Assembly: GCA_015057875.1 (NCBI GenBank) | Contig: SVDG01000003.1 | Location: forward strand, 1 to 33,383 | Direction of reading: 5' to 3' | Length of the DNA: 33,383 bases | Origin: Lachnospiraceae bacterium | GTDB taxonomy: Bacteria; Bacillota; Clostridia; Lachnospirales; Anaerotignaceae | Shown: positions 1 through 7,351 of the stretch, piece after piece | Layout: each line of letters starts with the position of its first letter | Numbering within the stretch: the first letter of the stretch is position 1 | Position numbers and translations under genes: made by a program | The notes under the pieces: model-generated | What the model saw: the letters and a program-made list of their open reading frames with translations, nothing else | Told to the model about the DNA's origin: nothing | Databases searched by the model: none

Positions 1-1
1 T

Positions 2-1546
2 TTTGCTCAGCACCACTATCCTTTTGAAAACAAGGACCTTTTTGAAGCACAGTTCCCCGCTGACTTTATCTCTGAGGCTGTTGACCAGACAAGAGGCTGG
101 TTCTACTCACTCCTTGCTATATCAACTCTTATCTTCAACTGCTCACCCTACAAAAACGTTATCGTTTTAGGTCATGTTCAGGATGAAAACGGCCAGAAGA
201 TGAGTAAATCAAAGGGCAACGCAGTAGACCCCTTCGAGGCGCTTGAGCAGTATGGTGCAGATGCTATCCGCTGGTACTTCTATATCAACTCAGCTCCCTG
301 GTTACCTAACCGTTTCCACGGCAGAGCAGTTGTTGAGGGTCAGCGTAAGTTCATGGGTACATTATGGAACACATACGCATTCTTCGTGCTTTATGCTAAC
401 ATAGATAAATTCGATGCAACAAAATACACACTTGAGTATGACAAGTTAGCCGTTATGGATAAATGGCTCCTTTCAAAACTCAACACACTTGTTAAAACAG
501 TTGACGAGTGTCTTGGCGGATACAAAATACCCGAGGCTGCAAGAGCTCTTCAGGATTTTGTTGACAACATGAGTAACTGGTATGTAAGACGCTGCCGTGA
601 ACGTTTCTGGGCAAAGGATATGCCTCAGGACAAGGTAAACGCTTATATGACACTTTATACAGCTCTTGTTACAGTAGCTAAAGCTGCTGCTCCCATGATC
701 CCTTTCATGAGCGAGGAGATCTACCTCAACCTTGTTAAGAGCATTGATGAAAGTGCTGAAGAAAGTATCCACCTTACAGACTTCCCTGCTGTAAACGAGG
801 ATATGATAGATGCAGAGCTTGAGAAAAACATGGATGCTGTTTTACAGGTAGTTGTTCTTGGCCGTGCGGCAAGAAACACAGCAAACATCAAAAACCGTCA
901 GCCTATCGGCACTATCTATGTAAAATGTGACGTAGAGCTTGGCGATATGTATAAAGAGATCATTGCTGATGAGCTTAATGTTAAAGAAGTTGTTCTTACA
1001 GATGATGTTGAAAACTTCACAGATTATACATTCAAGCCTCAGTTAAGAACACTCGGCAAAAAATACGGCAAGCTTGTTCCTAAGATCAGTGCATACCTTG
1101 CAGCCGTTAACGGAAGCGAGTTTATGGCAACACTTAAGGCAGACGGCAAGGCTTCATTTGAGATCGAAGGCACACCCGTTGAGCTTGAGATGGACGATGT
1201 GCTTATCAGCACAGCTAAAAAGGACGGCTTCGTATCAGAAAGCGATTACGGCGTGACTGTTGTTCTTGACACTAACCTTACAGATGCACTTATCGAAGAG
1301 GGCTTTGTAAGAGAGGTAGTTTCAAAGATCCAGACAATGCGTAAAGAAGCCGGCTTTGAGGTAATGGATCGTATCTGTGTATACTGTAAGGATAACGACC
1401 ATATCAAAGCGATCATGGAGCAGAACGCAGAGGATATCAAAGGCGATGTTCTTGCAGAAAATATCGTATTCGGTGAAACAGACGGATATGAAAAAGAATG
1501 GAGCATCAACGGAGAAAAAGTTGTTCTTGCGGTTAAAAAGATGTAA
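2..1546 (+). CDS. ileS: Isoleucyl-tRNA synthetase, C-terminal part (5' end outside window)
   Basis: Charges tRNA-Ile with isoleucine in the cytoplasm. The reading frame is open from base 2, so the gene enters from the left edge and lacks its N-terminal catalytic half and most of the editing domain. Visible are the HYPFEN stretch, the tryptophan/arginine-rich segment before the class I signature, and KMSKSKGN at about 196-219, followed by the anticodon-binding helical domain. The C-terminal part contains LGKKYGKLVP and ends without the two CxxC zinc motifs found in the common bacterial (IleRS1) form. KMSKSKGN and this tail fit the eukaryote-like IleRS2 form, which in known cases tolerates mupirocin; that phenotype is inference here. 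A strong terminator follows 10 bases after the stop. The truncation is a window edge, not a pseudogene. Confidence 0.97.
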   Translation, partial: FAQHHYPFENKDLFEAQFPADFISEAVDQTRGWFYSLLAISTLIFNCSPYKNVIVLGHVQDENGQKMSKSKGNAVDPFEALEQYGADAIRWYFYINSAPWLPNRFHGRAVVEGQRKFMGTLWNTYAFFVLYANIDKFDATKYTLEYDKLAVMDKWLLSKLNTLVKTVDECLGGYKIPEAARALQDFVDNMSNWYVRRCRERFWAKDMPQDKVNAYMTLYTALVTVAKAAAPMIPFMSEEIYLNLVKSIDESAEESIHLTDFPAVNEDMIDAELEKNMDAVLQVVVLGRAARNTANIKNRQPIGTIYVKCDVELGDMYKEIIADELNVKEVVLTDDVENFTDYTFKPQLRTLGKKYGKLVPKISAYLAAVNGSEFMATLKADGKASFEIEGTPVELEMDDVLISTAKKDGFVSESDYGVTVVLDTNLTDALIEEGFVREVVSKIQTMRKEAGFEVMDRICVYCKDNDHIKAIMEQNAEDIKGDVLAENIVFGETDGYEKEWSINGEKVVLAVKKM

Positions 1547-1556
1547 TTTAAAATTT

Positions 1557-1585
1557 AAAGGCACCCTGATGGGTGCCTTTTCTTT
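1557..1585 (+). terminator. Intrinsic terminator after ileS, probably bidirectional
   Basis: A perfect 10-bp stem (AAAGGCACCC at 1557-1566, GGGTGCCTTT at 1571-1580) with loop TGAT is followed by a T-rich run on the + strand. It can also serve the TetR gene arriving on the minus strand. Its arms recur almost exactly at 4125-4147. Confidence 0.9.
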
Positions 1586-1629
1586 CTATCTTAAAGATAC
1601 TTTTAAGCCTTTAAGATCCTTATCTTTAT

Positions 1630-2169
1630 TTACTGTTGATTACCAAAATCATAATATTTTTGTATCTGACATGGCATTGAGTTATACAACAGCCTTGTTA
1701 TCTCTTCCGGCGTTTGCGGAGTACCCTTTTTTATCCATTCAGATATCCTGTCTGTAGCTCCTACCCAAAACAAATTAAGAGAAAAATCCAATTCTTCCGT
1801 CAAATCTTTACCAATAAACATTCTTCCATATTTTATAAATTCGCTCGTCAACGCACTTAAAAACGAATTTTGTCCCTCCGTCTTAAAAACTTCTTTATAA
1901 AACCGTGAATTCTCCTTCATAAAGCTAAAATACTCATAAAAAGCTGTATAAAAATCTCTGTTGTTCCAAAATCTATCCTCTATTATCTGGATTTTATCCG
2001 TATGTATCCAAAACATAAAATCATAAATGTCTATAAAGCTATTATAAAAGCTACGCCTTGATACCCCACTTTCACTTACAATCTGAGCAACAGTAATTTT
2101 CGAAACAGGATGTTTTTCAATCAAAGAAACAAATGCCTCAACGAACTTCTGTTTAATACGTGACGCCAT
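1630..2169 (-). CDS. TetR/AcrR-family transcriptional regulator
   Basis: A 179-residue DNA-binding repressor-like protein. The N-terminus (MASRIKQKFVEAFVSLIEKH, then KITVAQIVSESGVSRRSFYNSF) is a typical TetR helix-turn-helix, with the recognition helix near residues 33-43. The rest is a helical ligand/dimerisation domain of the kind seen in DhaS-like regulators. I start it at the ATG ending at 2169 because GGAGGG lies about 6 bases upstream; an in-frame start 14 codons earlier has no such site. It diverges from the SDR gene at 2301, the usual arrangement for a TetR protein controlling its neighbour and itself. A 12-bp palindrome in the shared intergenic region is a candidate operator. The ligand is unknown. 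Confidence 0.9.
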   Translation of the reverse strand: MASRIKQKFVEAFVSLIEKHPVSKITVAQIVSESGVSRRSFYNSFIDIYDFMFWIHTDKIQIIEDRFWNNRDFYTAFYEYFSFMKENSRFYKEVFKTEGQNSFLSALTSEFIKYGRMFIGKDLTEELDFSLNLFWVGATDRISEWIKKGTPQTPEEITRLLYNSMPCQIQKYYDFGNQQ

Positions 2170-2213
2170 ACTTTTCCCTCCGCTTTCCACATTTTTGCAC
2201 GAAATTGCCAATC

Positions 2214-2225
2214 TGTAAATTTACA
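2214..2225. promoter_or_regulatory. Palindromic candidate TetR operator
   Basis: TGTAAATTTACA is a perfect 12-bp palindrome between the divergent TetR and SDR genes. Its right half supplies the -35 element of the SDR promoter, so an occupying repressor would block that promoter. A second, widely spaced inverted pair, TTTTTGCAC (2192-2200) and GTGCAAAAA (2263-2271), flanks the same interval. Operator function is inferred from position and symmetry only. Confidence 0.5.
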
Positions 2226-2248
2226 CCAAAACACTTATTTATTATCAT
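2220..2248 (+). promoter_or_regulatory. Candidate sigma-A promoter of the SDR gene
   Basis: TTTACA (2220-2225) and TATCAT (2243-2248) are separated by exactly 17 bases. They lie about 50 bases upstream of the SDR start, and the -35 box overlaps the palindrome at 2214-2225. Confidence 0.55.
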
Positions 2249-2300
2249 AATAATATAACAAAGTGCAAAAAACAACATATTGCTGAAAGGAGCTTATATC

Positions 2301-3038
2301 ATGAAATTAAAAGACAAAGTTGTAATAATCACAGGAGCTACTGCAGGAATCGGCCGTTCAAGTGCAATCATATTTGCTGCTGAAGGTGCTAAAGTAGTTG
2401 CTGCAGGAAGAAGCGTTGAAAAAGGAAATTCACTTGTTGACGAGATCAAAGCTGCAGGCGGCGAAGCTATTTATGTTCCTACAGATGTTTTAAAAGAAGA
2501 AGATTTAGACAATTTAGTTAAAGCTGCAATCGATACATACGGAAGAATAGACGTATTATTTAATAATGCAGGTGTTGCTTATACAGTTCCTTTAGAAGAA
2601 ATGACACAGGACAAATGGGATTGGGTATTAAACATGAATACACGTTCTCTTTATATGTTAACTAAAAAATGCATGCCCTATATTCTTGAATCAAAAGGTA
2701 ATATTTTAAATACATCTTCTATTGCAGGCTTAAAAGCTACAGCATACGGATATGCATATAATACATCAAAATATGCTGTTAACGGTCTCACAAAATGTCT
2801 CGCTGCAGATTACGCAGCACAGGGAATAAGAGTAAACGCTATTTGTCCTGGACTTACTTTAACAGATATTCTCAGCCAGGTAGATGAGGCTATCATCACT
2901 GCCGCTTCCGCAACAATTCCTATGAAACGTTTAGCTGAGCCCGAAGAGATCGCAAAAGTAGCTCTTTTTGTAGTATCTGATGATGCTTCTTTCATGACAG
3001 GCCAGACAATAGCTGTTGACGGCGGAATGACTTTATAA
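2301..3038 (+). CDS. Short-chain dehydrogenase/reductase (SDR), classical type
   Basis: A 245-residue NAD(P)-dependent oxidoreductase, the usual length of classical SDRs. The cofactor motif TGATAGIG is at residues 11-18 and NNAG at 88-91. The catalytic set is Ser140, Tyr153 and Lys157 (YNTSK), and the C-terminal PG and DGGMTL segments are typical. I start at the ATG at 2301, which has AAAGGAG 8 bases upstream, rather than seven codons earlier. The family includes 3-oxoacyl-ACP reductases and hydroxysteroid dehydrogenases; the substrate cannot be read from the sequence. The divergent TetR gene suggests induction by a small hydrophobic ligand. It ends with its own terminator, so it is probably monocistronic. 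Confidence 0.93.
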   Translation: MKLKDKVVIITGATAGIGRSSAIIFAAEGAKVVAAGRSVEKGNSLVDEIKAAGGEAIYVPTDVLKEEDLDNLVKAAIDTYGRIDVLFNNAGVAYTVPLEEMTQDKWDWVLNMNTRSLYMLTKKCMPYILESKGNILNTSSIAGLKATAYGYAYNTSKYAVNGLTKCLAADYAAQGIRVNAICPGLTLTDILSQVDEAIITAASATIPMKRLAEPEEIAKVALFVVSDDASFMTGQTIAVDGGMTL

Positions 3039-3055
3039 AAACCAAACATTATTAT

Positions 3056-3087
3056 AGCTGGATGATAATTATCATCCAGCTTTTTTG
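3056..3087 (+). terminator. Intrinsic terminator after the SDR gene
   Basis: A 26-base perfect palindrome (arms beginning AGCTGGATGAT and ending ATCATCCAGCT, 3056-3081) runs into a T tract on the + strand, 18 bases after the SDR stop. Confidence 0.92.
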
Positions 3088-3166
3088 TATCAAAACCATA
3101 AGATATCTGCAGATGACTTACAGCACTTTTAATTCATTTTCACATATAGTGAAGCACCAAGACAAT

Positions 3167-3195
3167 TTGACAAGTTTTATCAATAATGCTATGCT
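3167..3195 (+). promoter_or_regulatory. Sigma-A promoter of the MBL-fold hydrolase
   Basis: Consensus TTGACA (3167-3172) and TATGCT (3190-3195) have a 17-base spacer, 54 bases upstream of the ATG at 3250. It follows the SDR terminator, so this gene is transcribed independently. Confidence 0.7.
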
Positions 3196-3249
3196 TAAAT
3201 TATAGCTATATTTGTTTCAATTCGTTTTTTACAAAAAGGAGGAATATTT

Positions 3250-4104
3250 ATGAGCAATACAACTTTCGCACCTATGCAGACTATCACATCTGGCAACTGC
3301 AAAGTTACCTACATCCCCGATGGCGGTGCTTACATAGCTTCAGGTGCAATGTATCCCACATCAGACCCCGAGGGCTGGGCAAAGTATGCTGAATTAACAG
3401 ATGACCAGGCAAGAGTTATCGTTTCTCTCGGTGGCTTCCTTATTGAAACAGGCGACAGAAAGATCCTCATGGACCTTGGCTATGGTCCTTACAATGTTGA
3501 ATTCCCCGGCTTAGGCCCCTTCGTTGGCGGCAACTACCTTGAAAGCCTTGCGGCTACAGGTGTTAAACCCGAGGAGATAACAGATGTTTTCTACACACAT
3601 CTTCATCTTGACCATGTAGGCTGGACATCAGTTGAAAAGAATGGAGAAAGAGTTCTTACATTCCCCAACGCACGCTATATGTGTTCAGAAACAGAGTGGA
3701 ACTTCTGGCCCGGTGATGAGTCAGGCTTAGGCCCCGATCCCGAAACAGTTGTTAAACCCCTCACAGGTGTTATCCAGTTCGTTAAAGACGGAGAAGAGAT
3801 AGTTCCCGGATTAACAGCTTACGCTGCACCCGGACATACACCCGGCTTTATGACACTTAAGCTTGAAACCGGTGCTGACACTATCTGGTTCTGTGCTGAT
3901 ATCTTCCACTGCACAGTTCAGTTCAGCGAAAGAAAATGGCACGCTTTATTCGATATCGATTCAGAAATAGGCGAGGCAAGCCGTGTTGCCAAACTCCCCG
4001 AATTTATAAAAGACGGCGTTATCATGGCAGACGGACATTTTTCAAACGGAGCTTTCGGCAAGCTTACAGAAGAAGACGGAAAATACGTTTGGACAATGAT
4101 TTAA
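3250..4104 (+). CDS. Metallo-beta-lactamase-fold hydrolase (lactonase-like)
   Basis: A 284-residue cytoplasmic metallohydrolase with no signal peptide. The dinuclear metal site is clear: HLHLDH (His117, His119, Asp121, His122), His196 in APGHTPG, and Asp217 in CADIFH as the bridging ligand, with a later histidine in ADGHFSNG. Size and motifs resemble the branch containing N-acyl-homoserine lactonases and methyl parathion hydrolase, but many members have unrelated or unknown substrates, so quorum quenching should not be assumed. The start has AAAGGAGG 7 bases upstream. It has its own consensus promoter and terminator and sits downstream of the TetR/SDR pair; joint function with the SDR is possible but unproven. 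Confidence 0.92.
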   Translation: MSNTTFAPMQTITSGNCKVTYIPDGGAYIASGAMYPTSDPEGWAKYAELTDDQARVIVSLGGFLIETGDRKILMDLGYGPYNVEFPGLGPFVGGNYLESLAATGVKPEEITDVFYTHLHLDHVGWTSVEKNGERVLTFPNARYMCSETEWNFWPGDESGLGPDPETVVKPLTGVIQFVKDGEEIVPGLTAYAAPGHTPGFMTLKLETGADTIWFCADIFHCTVQFSERKWHALFDIDSEIGEASRVAKLPEFIKDGVIMADGHFSNGAFGKLTEEDGKYVWTMI

Positions 4105-4124
4105 AAAAGTCTTATATAAATACC

Positions 4125-4152
4125 AAAGGCACCCTTACGGGTGCCTTATTTT
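4125..4152. terminator. Bidirectional intrinsic terminator between convergent genes
   Basis: Stem AAGGCACCC (4126-4134) and GGGTGCCTT (4139-4147) with loop TTAC is followed by a T run on the + strand. It separates the MBL-fold gene from the convergent flavoprotein gene. The arms and the downstream TATCTTA match the terminator at 1557. Confidence 0.88.
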
Positions 4153-4773
4153 TTATCTTATAAAATTCATTCTTATGGCTTTTTCGACCTCGGGCGGCTC
4201 AAGACCGTTTTCTTTGGCTATGTTTATGCATTTGATAAGCCATGCCATATTGCGTCCTATAAGCTTCATTGTCTGCATCCCCTCAAGGTCCTGCATGACC
4301 TCTTCGGGAGTATTGCCGTAAACGGCGTTCCAATACATAGAAGAAACTATAGGCATATGTGATATGGTAAAATACTTATTAAGCACTTCCATACTTGCGG
4401 TAGTACCTGCACGCCTTGCAGAGACCACAGCCGCCGCAGGCTTATGGGCAAAGCATTTTTTAGCATAAAATACTCTGTCAAGGAAGCTTATAAGAGAACC
4501 GTTGGGAGAGCTGTAATAAACAGGGCTTCCTATTACTAAACCGTCAGCCTCTTCTATTTTTTCTATTACCTCGTTTACCCTGTCATCATCAAATACGCAT
4601 CTGCCAGTATCCGCACATTTATCGCAGGCTATGCAGCCCCTTACGGGTTTATTGCCTATATCTATTATTTCGGTATCTATACCGTTTTTATTAAGCTCCT
4701 CTGCCACAGCACTAAGTGCTGTATAGGTACACATTTTACCTCTGGGGCTTCCGTTTATCATTACTACCTTCAT
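4153..4773 (-). CDS. Flavodoxin-fold NAD(P)H-dependent oxidoreductase, iron-sulfur flavoprotein-like
   Basis: A 206-residue flavoprotein. The N-terminal MVINGSPRG-like segment (INGSPRGKMC) is the FMN phosphate-binding loop of flavodoxin-fold reductases, and GSPVYYSSPNGSLISFLDR is the second flavin-contact region. Between them is a compact cysteine cluster, C47-x2-C50-x2-C53-x5-C59, matching the spacing of the 4Fe-4S motif in archaeal and clostridial iron-sulfur flavoproteins (Isf). This suggests an electron-transfer or detoxification reductase; the physiological donor and acceptor are unknown. It starts 11 bases after the mtnN stop, with its AAGGGG site overlapping that stop, so the two are almost certainly one operon. 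Many clostridial members of this family are annotated only as NAD(P)H-dependent oxidoreductase. Confidence 0.88.
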   Translation of the reverse strand: MKVVMINGSPRGKMCTYTALSAVAEELNKNGIDTEIIDIGNKPVRGCIACDKCADTGRCVFDDDRVNEVIEKIEEADGLVIGSPVYYSSPNGSLISFLDRVFYAKKCFAHKPAAAVVSARRAGTTASMEVLNKYFTISHMPIVSSMYWNAVYGNTPEEVMQDLEGMQTMKLIGRNMAWLIKCINIAKENGLEPPEVEKAIRMNFIR

Positions 4774-4784
4774 ATTTTTACCCC

Positions 4785-5483
4785 TTACATTTTGTCTATC
4801 ATATATTCAAGTATTTTACCTGAATTGTTTGCCGCTATATCCTTAAACTCGTTATAGCTCATTTCCGCACCGCCGTCTGCATTATCGGAAATTGAACGGA
4901 TAACAACAAAGGGCACCTTATTAAGATAGCAGGTGTGGGCAATAGCCGCGCCCTCCATATCAGCCGCATAGGCACCAAAGGTATTCCATATCCTGTCCTT
5001 TTCCTCCTTGCTGCTTATAAAACGGTCACCGCTTCCAATTCGTCCGAGGTATACATTGTATTCAAAGGCGTTATCATCCTTAAAGCTCTCAAATATTTTA
5101 AGTATCTCTTCATCAGCCTTAAAAACACTTGTATCCATCCTTGAGATATATCCGGGAGGGTCACCCAGGGCAGTTGTATCAAAATCGTGCTCAACGGCAT
5201 CTGTTGAAACCACAACATCACCTATTTTAAGCTCTTTATAAATACCTCCGCCAACACCGATATTTATTATACAATCGACCGCAAACATATCTATCATAGC
5301 CTGTGCACATATAGCCGCATTTACCTTGCCTATACCACAGCGCACCATAACTACCTTTGCGCCCTTGAATTTGCCGATATAAAAATCCTGTCCTACTATG
5401 TTTTTTGCAGAAACTATTTCAGAGTTATTGTAGATATATTCAAGCTCCTCATCCATAGCACAGATTATACCTATAGTGTTCAT
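4785..5483 (-). CDS. mtnN: 5'-methylthioadenosine/S-adenosylhomocysteine nucleosidase
   Basis: Cleaves MTA and SAH to adenine plus the thio-sugar, clearing SAM by-products and feeding methionine salvage or autoinducer-2 synthesis. The 232-residue length is typical. Residues matching the known active site are Glu12 (CAMDEELE), Glu177 in ADMEGAAIAH and the catalytic Asp200 in RSISDNAD, and the phosphorylase-fold glycine segment INIGVGGG is present. AAGGGAG precedes the ATG by about 10 bases. It is the first gene of a two-gene operon with the flavoprotein and has a good promoter at 5520-5548, back to back with the amidase-like gene on the other strand. Confidence 0.95.
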   Translation of the reverse strand: MNTIGIICAMDEELEYIYNNSEIVSAKNIVGQDFYIGKFKGAKVVMVRCGIGKVNAAICAQAMIDMFAVDCIINIGVGGGIYKELKIGDVVVSTDAVEHDFDTTALGDPPGYISRMDTSVFKADEEILKIFESFKDDNAFEYNVYLGRIGSGDRFISSKEEKDRIWNTFGAYAADMEGAAIAHTCYLNKVPFVVIRSISDNADGGAEMSYNEFKDIAANNSGKILEYMIDKM

Positions 5484-5519
5484 TTTAAAGTCGCTCCCTT
5501 CGTATTATCTGTTTTAACT

Positions 5520-5548
5520 ATTTTAACATATTACCGCAAGTGGTACAA
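5520..5548 (-). promoter_or_regulatory. Candidate promoter of mtnN operon
   Basis: On the minus strand TTGTAC (5548-5543) and TAAAAT (5525-5520) have a 17-base spacer. The divergent + strand gene has a TATAAT at 5568-5573, but I see no good -35 partner for it. The shared gap is about 120 bases and AT-rich. Confidence 0.5.
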
Positions 5549-5604
5549 CTTACCCTTCATACAAATATATAATAATATATAAAAATGCTTAAAAGGAGAA
5601 TAAA

Positions 5605-6324
5605 ATGCTTCCTTTGATCGCCGTTATACCATCCTTTAACGAAAGAGATGGCTTCTACACCCTGTCAGCTGCCTACACAAAAGCCATCGCGTCCCTTAAC
5701 GCTATACCTGTAATAATACCCTATGACTGCGATTTTAAACTTATAGCGGAAAATGCAGACGGAATACTTTTAACAGGTGGTGGTGACCCTCACCCTTCTC
5801 TATGGGGAGAGACACCTAAAAAAGGGCTTGGCGAGGTATGCAATATACGCGATAGCTACGAAAAGGAGATGATCCTTACAGCCTTTAAAAAAGACATACC
5901 CCTTTTAGGCATATGCCGGGGAGCACAGATGATAGCGGCCGCCCTTGGCGGAACACTTTTTCAGGATATAAAAACTGCTCTTCCCGGTGCAGATGAACAT
6001 ATGCAGTCTGCTCCGAGGCACTGCCCCACCCACGGCATTTTATTAAATTTTTCCTCACTTCTTTACACTATATGCGAAAAACATTATAATAGAGTTAACT
6101 CGTTTCACCATCAGGCTATAGATAAGCTTCCGCCAGCATTTACGGTCAGTGCTATAAGTGAAGACGGTATATGTGAAGCTATTGAGTGTCCTTTAAAGAG
6201 TTTTTTTATAGGCGTTCAATGGCATCCTGAGGCTATGCTAAATGATGAAACACAGAAAAAACTATTTTCCGCTTTTATCAAGGCCGCGGAAAAATATCAG
6301 GGAGGTAAATTATGGGAAGCATAA
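5605..6324 (+). CDS. Class I glutamine amidotransferase-like hydrolase (peptidase C26, PuuD-like)
   Basis: A 239-residue member of the gamma-glutamyl hydrolase/gamma-Glu-GABA hydrolase family. The triad is visible: Cys104 in the nucleophile elbow LGICRG, His207 and Glu209 in QWHPE. LLTGGGDPHPSLWGE is the family's substrate-pocket motif. Such enzymes remove a gamma-glutamyl group from GABA, folate or related conjugates; no polyamine catabolic genes are near, so the substrate is unassigned. AAAAGGAG sits before the ATG. Its 3' end overlaps the mscS start by 13 bases and carries that gene's GGAGG, indicating translational coupling in an operon with the MscS channel and DUF951 gene. Confidence 0.9.
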   Translation: MLPLIAVIPSFNERDGFYTLSAAYTKAIASLNAIPVIIPYDCDFKLIAENADGILLTGGGDPHPSLWGETPKKGLGEVCNIRDSYEKEMILTAFKKDIPLLGICRGAQMIAAALGGTLFQDIKTALPGADEHMQSAPRHCPTHGILLNFSSLLYTICEKHYNRVNSFHHQAIDKLPPAFTVSAISEDGICEAIECPLKSFFIGVQWHPEAMLNDETQKKLFSAFIKAAEKYQGGKLWEA

Positions 6325-7139
6325 GCTTTGCAGCAATTCAGACATTATTTTTGGCAGCTTTTTCAAAGATCATCTACTGTGTGATCATCCTTATAATAAG
6401 TGCCATTTTAGTGTCTGTACTCAATTCAATCACAAGAAAGATCCTTTCATCAAAAATGTCACGCATTGATGCAAGAAAGGCAGACACCATTCATTCAGTT
6501 TTAGGCAGTGTTATAAAGGTAATTGTTTACTTTATAGCGGCAAGCTCAATACTTACTCAGTTCGGCATAAATGTTGCATCCATCATTGCTGTTGCCGGAG
6601 TTGGCTCCGTTGCCCTCGCTTTTGGCGCACAGAGCCTTGTAAAAGACATCATAACAGGCTGTTTTATCCTGCTTGAAGACCAGTACGGCGTTGGTGACGT
6701 TGTAACTATCGCAGGTGTTACAGGTCAGGTAGTAGACATATCTCTTCGTACAACAAGCCTACGTAACCCTGACGGAACACTTTATGTTGTACCTAACGGA
6801 AGTGTTGTAATAGTTGAAAGCAAGTCAAAACAGTTTATGAATGCTGTTGTTGATATCGGCATAGACTACGGCGAGGATATGAATAAAGTACTTGCAGTAC
6901 TCAATGACGAAATGGATAAGATTGAAGGAAGAATAGAAGGCTTAAGAAAGCGTCCCGATGTTCTTGGCATAATAGCACTTGCAGACTCATCTGTAAATGT
7001 TCGTATCGTTGCTGAATGTATGGTAGGCTTTAATCTTCCCATCGAAAGAGAGCTTCGTCTTATCATCAAAAACCGTCTTGACGCCGAAGGTATCACGATC
7101 CCTTTCCCTCAGTGCACAGTTCATATGGCTAAGGATTGA
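6312..7139 (+). CDS. mscS: Small-conductance mechanosensitive channel, MscS family
   Basis: An inner-membrane channel that opens on membrane tension to release solutes during hypo-osmotic shock. The 275-residue length is close to E. coli MscS. Three hydrophobic helices are evident at about 18-40, 61-85 and 89-115. The third is the pore helix rich in Gly/Ala (GVGSVALAFGAQSLVKD), followed by the conserved GCFILLEDQYGVGD of the beta domain. The C-terminus carries the family's IPFPQ. GGAGG (6301-6305) precedes the ATG inside the end of the upstream gene. The mscS-DUF951 order is common in Firmicutes. Confidence 0.95.
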   Translation: MGSISFAAIQTLFLAAFSKIIYCVIILIISAILVSVLNSITRKILSSKMSRIDARKADTIHSVLGSVIKVIVYFIAASSILTQFGINVASIIAVAGVGSVALAFGAQSLVKDIITGCFILLEDQYGVGDVVTIAGVTGQVVDISLRTTSLRNPDGTLYVVPNGSVVIVESKSKQFMNAVVDIGIDYGEDMNKVLAVLNDEMDKIEGRIEGLRKRPDVLGIIALADSSVNVRIVAECMVGFNLPIERELRLIIKNRLDAEGITIPFPQCTVHMAKD

Positions 7140-7144
7140 TAGCT

Positions 7145-7339
7145 ATGGATATTAAATTAGGCGATATTTTGCAGACCAAAAAAAATCATCCCTGCGGCTC
7201 AAACCAATGGGAGGTGCTCCGTACGGGCATAGACTTCCGCATAAAATGTCTTGGCTGTGGCCATGTTGTTATGCTTCCCCGTACAAAGCTTGAAAAATCG
7301 ATCAAAAAAATAATTACAGATGAAAAAACCACCTCATAA
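7145..7339 (+). CDS. DUF951 family small protein
   Basis: A 64-residue protein matching DUF951 (YyzM-like), a family found widely in Firmicutes without an assigned function. Recognisable are LGDILQTKKNHPCGSNQWEV, then RTGIDFRIKCLGCGHVVMLPR; the HPC and CLGC cysteines suggest a small zinc-binding fold. I use the ATG at 7145, with AAGGA 9 bases upstream, instead of the in-frame TTG at 7136 that overlaps the mscS stop. It is the last gene of the amidohydrolase-mscS operon. Its TAA (7337-7339) lies in the loop and 3' arm of the terminator and overlaps the convergent sipL gene by 6 bases. Confidence 0.9.
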   Translation: MDIKLGDILQTKKNHPCGSNQWEVLRTGIDFRIKCLGCGHVVMLPRTKLEKSIKKIITDEKTTS

Positions 7340-7351
7340 GGTGGTTTTTTC
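7323..7351. terminator. Shared bidirectional terminator containing both stop codons
   Basis: A 12-bp perfect stem, AAAAAACCACCT (7323-7334) and AGGTGGTTTTTT (7339-7350), has loop CATA, with A and T runs giving a U tract on either strand. It ends the + operon (DUF951) and the minus sipL gene, whose stops both fall within the hairpin. Confidence 0.92.

Noticed and set aside
2-1546. ileS as a truncated pseudogene
   Set aside because: The frame is open to the window edge and all visible motifs are intact; the missing part is simply outside the window.
3250-4104. Calling the MBL-fold protein an N-acyl-homoserine lactonase
   Set aside because: The metal motif fits but is shared by many hydrolases, and nothing in the context points to homoserine lactone signalling.
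1557-4152. The two matching hairpins as insertion-sequence ends
   Set aside because: Each is a self-complementary terminator with a T run at a gene end; no transposase or target duplication is visible between or beside them.
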